Positions 1 to 8,762 of a stretch of DNA of 64,000 nucleotides are shown here, piece by piece. Below the pieces are notes generated by a model. It saw only the letters and a list, made by a program, of their open reading frames with translations. It did not search any database and had not been told where the DNA came from. The translations under genes were made by a program, and so were the position numbers. The DNA comes from Paenibacillus segetis (GTDB taxonomy: Bacteria; Bacillota; Bacilli; Paenibacillales; Paenibacillaceae). Each line of letters opens with the position of its first letter. Position 1 is the first letter of the stretch. The stretch is taken from positions 62,001-126,000 of the forward strand of contig NZ_BMFT01000003.1 of assembly GCF_014639155.1 (NCBI RefSeq). The letters run 5' to 3'.

Positions 1-1238
1 AACTTACCATTCATTAATTCACTAGAAATAACATCAACATCAGCAAGTAGGTTTGTTACGTTAGCTCCATCTGCAGAGATTACTTTTAGAATATTGTTAG
101 CAATCACACCTTCTGGATCAGCACTAACGTATACAGCTCTACCATCAGCTAACAAGCTAAGGTACATTTTATTATCAAGGTCTTTCGTCAATTGAACCGG
201 TTTGGCTCCCTTAGTTGAAAGATCTAATGAATATACTTGTGTTCCTGCATTGGAATAATCAATTTCAAGCGATTCTTCCGTTCCCGCTTTATCAGTAGAA
301 GCCGTACCTGTAACATTGACGAAATACACAATCTTCTTTTCGTCTGCAGATACTTGAACACCAGCTTTATTCTCTACTTTATCTGCGAGCACTTCTGTAA
401 CTTTGCCTGTTGCAAGGGTTATGTATGAAATCTTCTCTTGTTTGTCGCCTTGAACAAAGTAAATTTTCTTGCTATCAGCCGACCATACTAGATCGGTCTT
501 AACCGTGTTATCCGTACCCACTTTTTTCACTAGGCCCGTACTCAGGTCAATAAGGTTCAAGACGCCATTATCGTTCGCAAATGCACCATATTCATGATCA
601 GGTGAAATAGCTGCTCCAACCGTACTTTCGTTAGATGAGAACACTTCATATTGTCCACCAGCATCCAATTTAATTAATTGAAGTGCTTCTCCATCTTCTT
701 TAGTGACAATAACTTTCTCACTAGCATTAAAGATTGGTGTTGAAAATTCTCCTTCCAAGCGAGCGATACTTCTCACTTCACCAGAATTAACCTCGCCACC
801 AAGTGCCGTTACAATCGAGTTAAGCTCAACAAAATTATTACCCGCAACATTTTGTGGAGCAACTGTAAATTGGGCTGCATTACCATCAACTTGATAGTTC
901 TTGTCGCCACTTTTCAGAGTAACAACATGCTCTGTCGCTGAATTTTCTAAAACCAAACTGGAACCATTTCTCTTAAGACTAGCACCAAGACTCGCAGATA
1001 AATCTCTCAATGAATATAAAGTAGCTTTGTTAACTTGAACTGATCTGAGTGTCACCGCGTTGCCGTCAATCACCAAGGTTTTACTTGATACATTCAACTT
1101 AGCAGCACTTTCATTAGCTGCGACCGCTTTTACATCTTTTGTTTGATTCGCTGCTGCTGCGCCTGCTGTTCCAGCCACTGCTGAAGTTACCAACGCGGAA
1201 GCAAGAAGCATTCCGACTACTTTACTTTTCTTCATCAT
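1..1238 (-). CDS. Secreted stalk-domain / beta-propeller protein (3' end beyond window)
   Basis: The frame is open from the ATG at 1238 to the left edge, so only the N-terminal ~412 residues are present. An AAGGGTGA ribosome site precedes the double ATG. The product starts with a signal peptide (MMKKSKVVGMLLASALVTSA, cleaved near AGA/GAAA). Residues ~45-150 (KLNVSSKTLVIDGNAV, YSLRDLSASLGASL, FVELNSIVTALGGEV) have the look of the copper-amine-oxidase N-terminal-like stalk domain common in Paenibacillus envelope proteins. After that come repeated blade-like stretches (ISPDHEYGAFANDNG, VWSADSKKIYFVQGD, VSADEKKIVYFVNV) typical of TolB/PD40 propellers. No catalytic site is visible. A surface or periplasm-like binding role is inferred. 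Confidence 0.8.
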   Translation of the reverse strand, partial: MMKKSKVVGMLLASALVTSAVAGTAGAAAANQTKDVKAVAANESAAKLNVSSKTLVIDGNAVTLRSVQVNKATLYSLRDLSASLGASLKRNGSSLVLENSATEHVVTLKSGDKNYQVDGNAAQFTVAPQNVAGNNFVELNSIVTALGGEVNSGEVRSIARLEGEFSTPIFNASEKVIVTKEDGEALQLIKLDAGGQYEVFSSNESTVGAAISPDHEYGAFANDNGVLNLIDLSTGLVKKVGTDNTVKTDLVWSADSKKIYFVQGDKQEKISYITLATGKVTEVLADKVENKAGVQVSADEKKIVYFVNVTGTASTDKAGTEESLEIDYSNAGTQVYSLDLSTKGAKPVQLTKDLDNKMYLSLLADGRAVYVSADPEGVIANNILKVISADGANVTNLLADVDVISSELMNGK

Positions 1239-1379
1239 ATTCACCCTTTTCAATTCGCTTAAATAGCTATACCTTGATTCTCGTATACAATTGTTAAATC
1301 AATTCTTGTGATTTGTAATAGTTTGTAAAATCATATAAATAAATTACGAAATCGTCATTTTGTGAACATTATTTATTCA

Positions 1380-1408
1380 TTTACTTTATAATTCCTGTGA
1401 TATATACT
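1380..1408 (+). promoter_or_regulatory. Sigma-A-type promoter of the ABC exporter operon
   Basis: A -35 TTTACT (1380-1385) and a -10 TATACT (1403-1408) are separated by 17 bases, about 50 bases before the ATPase start codon. The palindromic operator follows directly. Confidence 0.6.
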
Positions 1409-1413
1409 CTGAT

Positions 1414-1425
1414 GTGAGTACTCAC
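1414..1425. promoter_or_regulatory. Palindromic operator, probably for the TetR regulator at 3274
   Basis: GTGAGTACTCAC is a perfect 12-base palindrome at the predicted transcription start. TetR/AcrR-family repressors that control ABC exporters often use TGAGTGA-type palindromes of this kind. The third gene of the same operon encodes a TetR protein, so autoregulation is the simplest reading. Confidence 0.6.
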
Positions 1426-1457
1426 TCATTTTATGGAGTATAAAAGGGAGAGATCAC

Positions 1458-2189
1458 ATGCCTAATGCGGATTCTGTATTAACAGTTGCAAAGGTAGGAA
1501 AGAAATTTGGATCAAAAACCGTGTTGGAAGATATCACACTAGAAGTACAGCCTGGTGAAACCTTTGGTCTATTGGGTCCTTCAGGATCAGGAAAAACAAC
1601 ACTTGTAAAACTGCTAAGTGGTATTGATCAAGCCACATCTGGCCAAGTTCATGTCTTCGGCAAGTTAATGCCCCAACTATCCTTGATGAAGCAAATCGGC
1701 TACATGGCTCAATCTGATGCTCTATATACAGAACTGAGCGCTCTAGAAAATCTTCAGTTCTTTGCAGCCATCTATGGACTTAAGGGGACCAAAAGACGAC
1801 AACGCATAACCGAGGTCATGGATATCGTTGGTCTCAGCGAACATCTCCATAAACGTGTGGCTCAATACTCCGGTGGAATGAAACGCCGCCTGTCTCTAGC
1901 TATTTCACTGTTGCATGAACCTCCGTTACTGATTCTCGATGAACCTACAGTAGGGATCGATCCCCTCCTACGGCAATCCATTTGGACCGAGTTAAAGTCA
2001 CTTAACTCCAGAGGAACGACTATTGTGATGACGACTCATGTGATGGATGAAGCAGAAAAATGCAATCGACTTGGAATGATTCGTGATGGTCGACTGCTGG
2101 CAGTGGATACACCTGAAGCCTTAATTCAATCTGCAAGCAAAAATTCTTTAGAGGAAGCTTTCATCTACTACGGAGGTGGGCAATCATGA
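1458..2189 (+). CDS. ABC exporter ATPase subunit
   Basis: A 243-residue nucleotide-binding protein that powers the ABC-2 permease encoded next. It has Walker A (GPSGSGKTT, ~residue 40), the signature YSGGMKRRLS, Walker B (LLILDEPTVG) and the switch His (MTTHVMDEAEKC), in the usual order and at full length for a DrrA/CcmA-type ATPase. The ribosome site GGGAGA lies seven bases before the ATG. The stop overlaps the permease start by four bases (ATGA), indicating translational coupling. With a TetR gene as third member, a multidrug or lipid-like substrate is likely but not shown. Confidence 0.92.
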   Translation: MPNADSVLTVAKVGKKFGSKTVLEDITLEVQPGETFGLLGPSGSGKTTLVKLLSGIDQATSGQVHVFGKLMPQLSLMKQIGYMAQSDALYTELSALENLQFFAAIYGLKGTKRRQRITEVMDIVGLSEHLHKRVAQYSGGMKRRLSLAISLLHEPPLLILDEPTVGIDPLLRQSIWTELKSLNSRGTTIVMTTHVMDEAEKCNRLGMIRDGRLLAVDTPEALIQSASKNSLEEAFIYYGGGQS

Positions 2190-3223
2190 GAATCTGGGCT
2201 ATTATACTGCGGATCTTAAGGCAATTTCGACGCGATAAGCGAACCTTAGCGCTCATGCTCATCGCCCCACTATTCGTGCTTACGTTAATGAACATCGTGT
2301 TCAACGGTTCCGAATATGAGCCAAGATTGGGTTCTATCAATACACCCCAAATGATGAATGAACGATTTAAGGAGCTTGGGGCAACCGTATTAACATATGA
2401 AACCCGAGATGCCGCCGAGAACGCGCTGGATAAGCGTGAGATCGATGCCATCGTGGAGCCTATTGATGCCACACTTCAAGTGAAACTTGAGGGGAGTGAA
2501 CCTTCTGTTAATAAGGCAGTAATACAACTCATACAGAAGATGGGAGAGGGGCTCAAGTCTGATAAGTCTGATACAACATCATCCCAAGTCGACATAACCT
2601 TTTTACATGGTTCCGAGAATATGACTAGCATCGATCAATTAGGCCCGATACTCATTGGCTTCTTCATCTTCTTCTTCGTCTTTTTAATTGCAGGTGTATC
2701 CTTCCTGCGTGAACGAACAACCGGAACATTAGAACGCCTGTTATCAACCCCACTGAAAAGATGGGAAATCGTATTGGGATATACGGGTGGCTTTGGACTA
2801 TTTACAATAATTCAAGCGGTGCTCATTTCCTGGTTCAGCATCAAAGTTCTTGGTATCCTTATGGCAGGATCATTCCTGTTTGTGCTGTTAATAACATTAT
2901 TAATATCGATGACAGCACTAACCCTTGGAACATTAATCTCTGCATATGCCAATAATGAATTGCAAATGATTCAGTTCATACCACTCATTATTGTTCCACA
3001 ATTATTCTTGTCAGGTATATTCCCGCTAGACACGCTTCCAGATTGGCTCAGGCAATTCTCGGTCATCATGCCACTCACCTATGGGGCACATGCACTAACT
3101 AATGTTATGATCCGTGGTAAAGGCTGGGACGCTATAGGTATTGATGTCTATGCACTGATTGGTTTCTCACTGTTGTTCATCGTGCTGAACATTCTCGCCT
3201 TACGTAAACATCGAAAAATATAG
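2186..3223 (+). CDS. ABC-2 type permease subunit of the exporter
   Basis: A 345-residue membrane protein with the ABC-2 topology: one N-terminal membrane segment (residues ~20-38, LALMLIAPLFVLTLM), a long polar extracytoplasmic loop to ~residue 150, then a cluster of hydrophobic helices (GPILIGFFIFFFVFLIAGV, GSFLFVLLITLLISM, FIPLIIVPQLFLSGIFPLD). The motif FLRERTTGTLERLLSTP before the third helix is typical of ABC-2 permeases of the YhgE/DrrB kind. It works with the coupled ATPase. The ribosome site GGAGG lies inside the end of the ATPase gene. Confidence 0.9.
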   Translation: MRIWAIILRILRQFRRDKRTLALMLIAPLFVLTLMNIVFNGSEYEPRLGSINTPQMMNERFKELGATVLTYETRDAAENALDKREIDAIVEPIDATLQVKLEGSEPSVNKAVIQLIQKMGEGLKSDKSDTTSSQVDITFLHGSENMTSIDQLGPILIGFFIFFFVFLIAGVSFLRERTTGTLERLLSTPLKRWEIVLGYTGGFGLFTIIQAVLISWFSIKVLGILMAGSFLFVLLITLLISMTALTLGTLISAYANNELQMIQFIPLIIVPQLFLSGIFPLDTLPDWLRQFSVIMPLTYGAHALTNVMIRGKGWDAIGIDVYALIGFSLLFIVLNILALRKHRKI

Positions 3224-3273
3224 ACAAAGCATTAGTTTGTTAAATTAATGTAAAACGAGGAGGATCCCCCCGC

Positions 3274-3933
3274 ATGTCACAACAAGATTCGGTAGAACAA
3301 TGGATTCACGAACTAGCTCAATTAGATGATGGTAAAATGACAGAAAAGCAGTTCAAAATTATTGAAGCTGCCGTCGAGGTATTTTCAGAGAAGGGATATG
3401 CTGGTTCATCCACAAGTGAGATTGCTCAGAGGGCTGGTGTAGCGGAGGGTACGATATTTCGCCACTACAAAACGAAAAAAGATTTGCTTCTATCCATCGT
3501 ATCACCAATGATGAGTAAATTGATTGCCCCCTTTGTATTGAACAATTTTAAAGAAGTATTGGAGTCTAACTACCCATCATTTGAGGATTTCCTATACGCA
3601 ATTATGATGAACCGATTAAATTTTGTTCGCAAGCACCATAAAATCATTAAAATCATGCTGCAAGAAATCCCTTTTCAGCCCCATCTTCAAGCGGAATTTA
3701 AACAACAGATTGGAACACAAGTATTTCAGCGACTAAGTACAATTGTTGAGCATTTCAAGAGTAAAGGTGAGATCATCGAAAGACCCTCTCAAGAGTTACT
3801 ACGGTTCATGGCTTCTTCAATGATCGGTCTGCTGGCAACTCACTTTATACTGATGCCTGACCAACCATGGGATGAAGAACAGGAGATACGCGATACGATA
3901 CGTCTAATTATGAATGGAATGTCTACGAAATAA
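3274..3933 (+). CDS. TetR/AcrR-family transcriptional regulator
   Basis: A 219-residue protein with a TetR N-terminal DNA-binding domain at ~residues 25-75 (AAVEVFSEKGYAGSSTSEIA, then AGVAEGTIFRHYKTKKDLL). The C-terminal ligand/dimerisation half is variable, as expected. GAGGAGG sits ten bases before the ATG. It is the third gene of the exporter operon, and the palindrome at 1414-1425 is its likely operator, so it probably represses the operon until an exporter substrate binds. The effector is unknown. Confidence 0.9.
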   Translation: MSQQDSVEQWIHELAQLDDGKMTEKQFKIIEAAVEVFSEKGYAGSSTSEIAQRAGVAEGTIFRHYKTKKDLLLSIVSPMMSKLIAPFVLNNFKEVLESNYPSFEDFLYAIMMNRLNFVRKHHKIIKIMLQEIPFQPHLQAEFKQQIGTQVFQRLSTIVEHFKSKGEIIERPSQELLRFMASSMIGLLATHFILMPDQPWDEEQEIRDTIRLIMNGMSTK

Positions 3934-4012
3934 CTGTCTGAACCGTTCTATGCAGGAGGGTGCTCCGCTTAGTCTGCTGATTGTGTAGCACCTTCTACAT
4001 ATAAAATCGCTA

Positions 4013-4040
4013 TTGAACTTACAAACCAATGTGCTATAAT
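4013..4040 (+). promoter_or_regulatory. Promoter of tRNA-Gly
   Basis: A -35 TTGAAC (4013-4018) and a -10 TATAAT (4035-4040) have a 16-base spacer, 17 bases before the mature tRNA 5' end. Confidence 0.7.
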
Positions 4041-4057
4041 ATACAAGGTTACATCAT

Positions 4058-4131
4058 GCGGGTGTAGTTCAGTGGCAGAACGCCAGCTTCCCAAGCTTGA
4101 GGCGAGGGTTCGATTCCCTTCACCCGCTCCA
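4058..4131 (+). tRNA. tRNA-Gly (anticodon CCC)
   Basis: A 74-base cloverleaf. The acceptor stem GCGGGTG pairs perfectly with CACCCGC; D arm GTTC/GAAC; anticodon loop TTCCCAA; T arm AGGGTTCGATTCCCT. The CCA end is encoded. The anticodon CCC reads GGG codons. One C-T mismatch is seen in the anticodon stem. It has its own promoter and terminator. Confidence 0.93.
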
Positions 4132-4145
4132 TAACTCAGTTATTT

Positions 4146-4172
4146 AAACCCTTTGGTGACAAAGGGTTTTTT
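4146..4172 (+). terminator. Rho-independent terminator of tRNA-Gly
   Basis: A ten-base stem AAACCCTTTG / CAAAGGGTTT with loop GTGA runs straight into TTTTTT, 15 bases after the tRNA. Confidence 0.85.
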
Positions 4173-4204
4173 GATGTCTAATTTCATATTCATTCCCAGA
4201 AACG

Positions 4205-4233
4205 TAAAAAAGAGTCCACAATGTGGACTCTTT
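4205..4233 (-). terminator. Terminator downstream of tRNA-Arg
   Basis: An 11-base perfect stem (AAAGAGTCCAC / GTGGACTCTTT) with a three-base loop. Read on the minus strand it ends in TTTTTT, just past the tRNA-Arg 3' end. Confidence 0.8.
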
Positions 4234-4241
4234 CTTAATTA

Positions 4242-4315
<74 letters not shown>

Positions 4316-4324
4316 ACAGGCATG

Positions 4325-4357
4325 TAAAAAAGGATGCGTTATTTATTATAACGCATC
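4325..4357 (-). terminator. Terminator hairpin after the 4396 gene, overlapping the tRNA-Arg promoter
   Basis: A ten-base stem GATGCGTTAT / ATAACGCATC with loop of five, followed on the minus strand by CCTTTTTT. It follows the stop of the gene at 4396-4746. The same bases contain a -10 box (see promoter at 4345-4372). Confidence 0.7.
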
Positions 4358-4372
4358 TCTGACTATTTTCAA
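4345..4372 (-). promoter_or_regulatory. Promoter of tRNA-Arg nested in a terminator hairpin
   Basis: On the minus strand, -35 TTGAAA (4367-4372) and -10 TATAAT (4345-4350) have a 16-base spacer. The -10 lies in the loop and distal arm of the terminator hairpin, so the predicted transcript starts inside it. No other promoter fits between that terminator and the tRNA. Confidence 0.6.
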
Positions 4373-4395
4373 AGATTAATTTATAGATCAAATGC

Positions 4396-4746
4396 TTAGT
4401 GCAATAAGTATTGCTCCAGCTTCGTTATGATATCCTTACCCGCAAGCAAATTTTCCATGAACTGTTTCCGTTGCTCTGCAGGTTCTGGCCAACCGCAATC
4501 TCCAAAATTCTCTTCACTTACCTCGGCGAATGCATCATGCATGTCGTTATTAAACCAATCAATCTCCAAATCTGCGTCACTACGAATCATCCGCACGATT
4601 TCGTATCCCTTACCACTATGATCACGAGCAATGTAAACGAACAAATCTGGATCATCTACCCGCCCTGGACTAACTTGAATCTCCGCACAAGGTACTCCAT
4701 TATACTCCGCCATTCGTCTAAACTTCGCTTCCTTGATATAGTACAC
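4396..4746 (-). CDS. Unknown 116-residue protein
   Basis: I do not recognise this family. The start is GTG with AAGGAGT seven bases upstream. The product is soluble and acidic, with a compact N-terminal region (KFRRMAEYNGVPCAEIQ, PDLFVYIARDHSGKGYEIVR) that suggests a small alpha/beta fold and an acidic helical C-terminal half (WPEPAEQRKQFMENLL). No membrane segment or signal peptide. It lies 78 bases downstream of another small gene on the same strand and may be co-transcribed with it. It ends at a good terminator. Confidence 0.7.
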   Translation of the reverse strand: MYYIKEAKFRRMAEYNGVPCAEIQVSPGRVDDPDLFVYIARDHSGKGYEIVRMIRSDADLEIDWFNNDMHDAFAEVSEENFGDCGWPEPAEQRKQFMENLLAGKDIITKLEQYLLH

Positions 4747-4816
4747 CGACGTTACTCCTTTATCTCATGGATACAAATTATAGGTAGCCCTTTCATGAAC
4801 GCAGTTGACCCCGCAC

Positions 4817-5125
4817 TTATAAAAACTCTAAATAGCGCCTTATCCCTTCACGTGTCTCTTCCGTACCCAGTCGATAGATCTCACTATACAGTGCGTCTAA
4901 ATGAGACTGATAACCTGCATTGACTTCTCCTTCAGGTGTATCTGGCCAAGGATAGGTAAATGCGAGGAATGAACTCTCTTCTTTTTCACCGATTCGCCTT
5001 AACATGTGTAGTAAATTATTCGCCTCTTCAGGCGTTGCATTCACCTCCCACTCGTAAGAGCTAGCTCCTTGATCGTCAAGTACGGACCGCCCATGAACAG
5101 ATACATAAAAAACCTTCTTCTCCAC
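4817..5125 (-). CDS. Unknown 102-residue protein
   Basis: Function not recognised. The GTG at 5125 is preferred because AGGAGGG sits six bases before it; the in-frame TTG two codons upstream abuts the ribosome site. The product begins with a beta-strand-rich half (EKKVFYVSVHGRSVL, SSYEWEVNATPEEANNL) and ends with helices (YQSHLDALYSEIYRLG, TREGIRRYLEFL). It has the look of a small conserved intracellular Paenibacillus protein, but no motif points to an activity. It shares its orientation with the unknown gene at 4396. Confidence 0.7.
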   Translation of the reverse strand: MEKKVFYVSVHGRSVLDDQGASSYEWEVNATPEEANNLLHMLRRIGEKEESSFLAFTYPWPDTPEGEVNAGYQSHLDALYSEIYRLGTEETREGIRRYLEFL

Positions 5126-5287
5126 CGTCAACCCTCCTTTTCATGCCTTCAAGTCATAGTTTTCCTTAGTGGACAGACATTTTATGCTCTTGTTCGGCAT
5201 AATCTGTTATTACTTTTCGCCCAGATGAGAACGGGGATGGGAACGGGAACGGTTGTAGTATTTACAAACTAGAGAGGAGAAACCAAC

Positions 5288-7132
5288 ATGTGTGGAATAA
5301 CAGGCTTTATCGAATGGAATCGAGATCTGACTAAAGACTTGGACTTGGTGCTATCCATGACTTCATGTCTAGAGAATAGAGGACCCGATGCGCAAGGAAC
5401 ATGGATTTCTGGCCCTTGTGCATTTGGCCATCGGCGTCTCAGCGTTATGGACCCCGAGAATGGAGCACAACCTATGGTCATTTATGAGGAAGACGCCGTT
5501 TTCTCCATTGTATATAATGGAGAAATTTATAACGCCCCTGAGTTAAGAGACGAACTACGGCAAAGAGGACGACACTTTCGAACTCAATGTGATACAGAAG
5601 TATTACTGCAAGCTTATATCGAATGGGGACCAGACTGTGTATATCGTCTAAACGGGATTTTTGCATTTGCGGTCTGGGACAGCGTAAGAGATCATATATT
5701 TTTTGCCCGTGATCGCCTTGGAGTCAAACCATTATTCTATACTGAAGTTACAGGCACATTCATTTTTGGATCGGAGCCTAAATCCATTCTTAAACATCCT
5801 AAGTTCGAGCCTGTCATTGGCCCTGAAGGATTAGCTGAAATATTTGTTATCGGTCCAGCTCGCACACCTGGGCATGGCGTGTATCAGAATATGAATGAGC
5901 TTCGCCCTGGTCATGCCATGATCTGGAGCCGCTCAGGTCTTCGTAAGTATGCCTACTGGAAACTCGAGGCAGAGCCTCACTGCGACAATGTCGATGAAAC
6001 TGCCGCCAACATTCGGAAGCTACTGCAAGATACGATGGATAGACAATTAATCTCCGATGTACCGATATGTACGCTACTCTCGGGGGGACTTGATTCCAGC
6101 GCATTAACGGCGCTCGCAGTCGATTATTACAAACGAACGGGCCAAGGTCAGATGCATACGTATTCTGTTGATTACGTTGATAATGACAAACACTTTCAAG
6201 CTCACAGTTATCAACCTGGAGCCGATGCCCCTTGGATCAAGCGTATGGTCGAAGAGCTAGGAACAGAACATCATTGGATTACAATTGATACTCCTGAATT
6301 GGTAAGCTCTCTCCCGGATTCAACTTTGGCCCGTGACCTACCAGGCATGGTCGATGTCGATTCCTCATTACTATTATTCTGCCGGGAGATTAAGAAGGGA
6401 GCCACCGTTGCTATTTCTGGTGAAGCAGCAGACGAAGTGTTTGGTGGTTATCCGTGGTTTCATCGCGAGGAGTTACTTGGAGCTGGAACCTTTCCCTGGT
6501 CGATTGCTACAGACCTCCGCGCTAGCCTACTGTCTCCGGAGATTCGTGATTGGATCTCTCCCGAGAGATATGTTGCAAGACGTTACAGCGAAGCCATAGA
6601 TGAGGTTCCAAAATTGGAGGGAGAGAGCTCTGAAGCTGCACGGATGCGAGTCATGTCCTACCTAAATATCACTCGCTTCATGCCAACACTACTTGATCGT
6701 AAAGATCGAATGAGCATGGCTGCTGGGCTTGAGGTTCGTGTTCCTTTTTGTGATCACAGATTAATCCAATATGTATGGAATGTACCATGGGAAATTAAAT
6801 CGACTGGGGACCGGGAGAAAGGCATTCTCCGTAAAGCGTTAGAAGGCATCCTTCCCGAAGACGTGCTTTATCGCAAAAAGAGTCCTTATCCAAAAACTCA
6901 TAATCCCGGCTATTTAAATACAGTTAGAGAACAAATGCTACAGATCCTAGATAACCCAGCTTCCCCAATTTTACCGTTGATTGATTCAGACAAAATACGA
7001 GCTATTGCAGCTTCGCCAGAATCTTCTTCCCACCTTCCTTGGTTTGGCCAATTAATGTCAGGACCACAGTTATTCGCCTATTTGACTCAGGTGAATTACT
7101 GGTTAAGCACCTATAAGGTCGCTATTCGTTAA
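5288..7132 (+). CDS. asnB: Asparagine synthase (glutamine-hydrolysing)
   Basis: A 614-residue class-B asparagine synthetase that makes asparagine from aspartate, ATP and glutamine. The N-terminal glutaminase domain begins MCGITGF, so Cys2 is the nucleophile after Met removal, with NRGPDAQG and VYNGEIYN for glutamine binding. The synthetase domain has the PP-loop LLSGGLDSSALTALA (~residue 260), ISGEAADEVFGGYPW and DRKDRMSMAAGLEVRVPFCD. Length is normal. The ribosome site is AGAGGAGA, seven bases before the ATG. It is a single-gene unit ending at a strong terminator shared with rdgB. Which of the three Bacillus subtilis paralogues (asnB, asnH, asnO) it matches cannot be decided here. Confidence 0.95.
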   Translation: MCGITGFIEWNRDLTKDLDLVLSMTSCLENRGPDAQGTWISGPCAFGHRRLSVMDPENGAQPMVIYEEDAVFSIVYNGEIYNAPELRDELRQRGRHFRTQCDTEVLLQAYIEWGPDCVYRLNGIFAFAVWDSVRDHIFFARDRLGVKPLFYTEVTGTFIFGSEPKSILKHPKFEPVIGPEGLAEIFVIGPARTPGHGVYQNMNELRPGHAMIWSRSGLRKYAYWKLEAEPHCDNVDETAANIRKLLQDTMDRQLISDVPICTLLSGGLDSSALTALAVDYYKRTGQGQMHTYSVDYVDNDKHFQAHSYQPGADAPWIKRMVEELGTEHHWITIDTPELVSSLPDSTLARDLPGMVDVDSSLLLFCREIKKGATVAISGEAADEVFGGYPWFHREELLGAGTFPWSIATDLRASLLSPEIRDWISPERYVARRYSEAIDEVPKLEGESSEAARMRVMSYLNITRFMPTLLDRKDRMSMAAGLEVRVPFCDHRLIQYVWNVPWEIKSTGDREKGILRKALEGILPEDVLYRKKSPYPKTHNPGYLNTVREQMLQILDNPASPILPLIDSDKIRAIAASPESSSHLPWFGQLMSGPQLFAYLTQVNYWLSTYKVAIR

Positions 7133-7146
7133 TATATTGCACACAA

Positions 7147-7188
7147 AAAAACTGTCCTTGAAGTAGTGTTACTTCAAGGACAGTTTTT
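7147..7188. terminator. Bidirectional terminator between asnB and rdgB
   Basis: A 19-base stem AAAAACTGTCCTTGAAGTA paired with its complement around GTGT. It gives an A-run on one side and a T-run on the other, so it can serve both convergent genes. Confidence 0.9.
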
Positions 7189-7196
7189 ATTTAAAC

Positions 7197-7826
7197 TTAG
7201 CGTTTGTTTAGTTTCTCCGCTAGCTCCCGGAGCGCTGCACCACGATGGCTAATCGCCTGTTTCTCCTCCATGGTAAGCTCAGCCATGGTCTTCTCATAGG
7301 TTGGCAAATAGAATAACGGATCATAACCAAATCCGCCACCTCCAGATGGCTGCGAAGTGATCCAGCCTTCCACTGATCCGGAGGCCTCAATAAACTGCCC
7401 ATCAGCTGGATTATACAATGCCAAATGACATACGAACCTCCCGGTACTGAGTAACGGTTGCTCCGTATCTTCTCCTTGCTGCAGTTCTTCAAGTTCTTGT
7501 AGTAGCTTTACATTGTTCTCTTCATCCGTAGCCCCTTCACCAGCATACCTTGCTGAATATACGCCGGGAGCACCGTCTAATTTATCTACACAAAGGCCGG
7601 AATCATCAGCAAGTACAGGTTGGCCCAGCAGATCACCAACGGTTTTCGCTTTCTTCCGGGCATTATCCGCAAAGGTCTCGCCATCTTCCACAACCTCCGG
7701 CACCTCAGGGTAATCATACATACTGCGTACTGGCTTGCCCATAAATTCAAGTGCATGTGCAAATTCTTTTACTTTTCCTTGATTTCTCGTAGCTACTATA
7801 ATAGCTGTTGCTTCTTTATCGATCAT
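7197..7826 (-). CDS. rdgB: XTP/dITP diphosphatase (RdgB/HAM1)
   Basis: A 209-residue house-cleaning enzyme that hydrolyses non-canonical purine triphosphates (dITP, XTP) to monophosphate and pyrophosphate. Family motifs: [11 protein letters not shown] near the N-terminus, [20 protein letters not shown] with the catalytic Asp, GFGYDPLF, and [10 protein letters not shown] at the C-terminus. The ATG overlaps the rph stop by four bases with GGGAGT upstream. The order gerM-rph-rdgB matches the Bacillus subtilis gerM-rph-ysnA arrangement. Confidence 0.95.
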   Translation of the reverse strand: MIDKEATAIIVATRNQGKVKEFAHALEFMGKPVRSMYDYPEVPEVVEDGETFADNARKKAKTVGDLLGQPVLADDSGLCVDKLDGAPGVYSARYAGEGATDEENNVKLLQELEELQQGEDTEQPLLSTGRFVCHLALYNPADGQFIEASGSVEGWITSQPSGGGGFGYDPLFYLPTYEKTMAELTMEEKQAISHRGAALRELAEKLNKR

Positions 7827-8584
7827 ACTTGACTCCCGGATTGCCCACTTCCGATCTTAAGAGCAATCGGCCCAAGCACATCCTTTTGCTGCCCTATCAT
7901 CTCGTGAATACCTTGTTCAGCAAGCCCCAGCATACGATCCAGTTCTTCTCTTGAGAATGGTTTCTCTTCCCCCGTGCCCTGTACCTCAACAAATTGGCCT
8001 TGTCCAGTCATTACGACGTTCATATCCACTTTGGCTTTGGAATCCTCATCATAGTTAAGGTCTAGAAGTAGTTCCTCCCCAACGATACCTACACTAAGCG
8101 ATGCCAAATAATCCGTTATTGGAAATACCGGCAGTGCATGTTTTTGAGTAAGCTTATTAATCGCAATGGCCATAGCAACAAAAGCACCCGTAATTGATGT
8201 TGTACGCGTGCCACCATCAGCCTGCAGTACATCACAGTCGATCGTAATGGATCGTTCGCCAAGTGCATGCAAATCAACAACCGAACGAAGGGAACGACCA
8301 ATCAGCCTCTGAATTTCCATTGTCCGACCGCTTAACTTACCACGAGCTGCCTCCCGTTGATTCCGAGAATGAGTTGCCCGAGGGAGCATAGAGTACTCTG
8401 CAGTTACCCAGCCTTTCCCCTGTCCCTTCATAAACATAGGAACTTTCTCTTCCACCGTCGCCGTACAGATCACCTTGGTATCTCCGACTTCAATGTATAC
8501 CGAACCTTCTGCATATTTATTTACATTTACCGTCAAATTCATCGGTCGCCGCTCAGTTGCCTCACGTCCGTTTATTCTCATCAT
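7823..8584 (-). CDS. rph: Ribonuclease PH
   Basis: A 253-residue phosphorolytic 3'-5' exoribonuclease that trims tRNA 3' ends. The body is a full RNase [77 protein letters not shown]. The start at 8584 (MMRINGRE) is chosen because AGGAGG (8591-8596) stands six bases before it; a longer in-frame start at 8605 would put that site inside the gene. Coupled to rdgB. Confidence 0.95.
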   Translation of the reverse strand: MMRINGREATERRPMNLTVNVNKYAEGSVYIEVGDTKVICTATVEEKVPMFMKGQGKGWVTAEYSMLPRATHSRNQREAARGKLSGRTMEIQRLIGRSLRSVVDLHALGERSITIDCDVLQADGGTRTTSITGAFVAMAIAINKLTQKHALPVFPITDYLASLSVGIVGEELLLDLNYDEDSKAKVDMNVVMTGQGQFVEVQGTGEEKPFSREELDRMLGLAEQGIHEMIGQQKDVLGPIALKIGSGQSGSQV

Positions 8585-8721
8585 TAATTGCCTCCTACGT
8601 TTCATGCTGTCTTTATGCTTCCCCTATTCTATCAAAGTGTAAGCATAAAAGCACCATTTGAAACCTCTCTGCTCTGATCCAATGTTCAAAGGCTACGAAT
8701 GCAAATACGACGTAATAAACA

Positions 8722-8746
8722 ATAAAAAAAGGAGACCAACGTCTCC
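8722..8746 (-). terminator. Terminator after gerM
   Basis: Minus-strand stem GGGAGAC-GTTG-GTCTCC (six paired bases) followed by seven T. It separates gerM from rph, so rph-rdgB probably has a promoter of its own or relies on read-through. Confidence 0.65.
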
Positions 8747-8762
8747 CTTTTCCTGTTTGACT

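Noticed and set aside
3955..4003. Terminator after the TetR gene
   Set aside because: GAGGGTGCT and AGCACCTTC can pair, but the loop is long and no T-run follows on the plus strand, so it is not listed.
4411..4923. A 170-codon plus-strand open frame across the two small unknown genes
   Set aside because: It has no ribosome site and an improbable composition; the two minus-strand genes have good ribosome sites, a terminator and protein-like sequences.
5132..5287. T-box leader before asnB
   Set aside because: The leader is only ~150 bases, without the T-box core or a terminator hairpin; only a normal ribosome site is seen.
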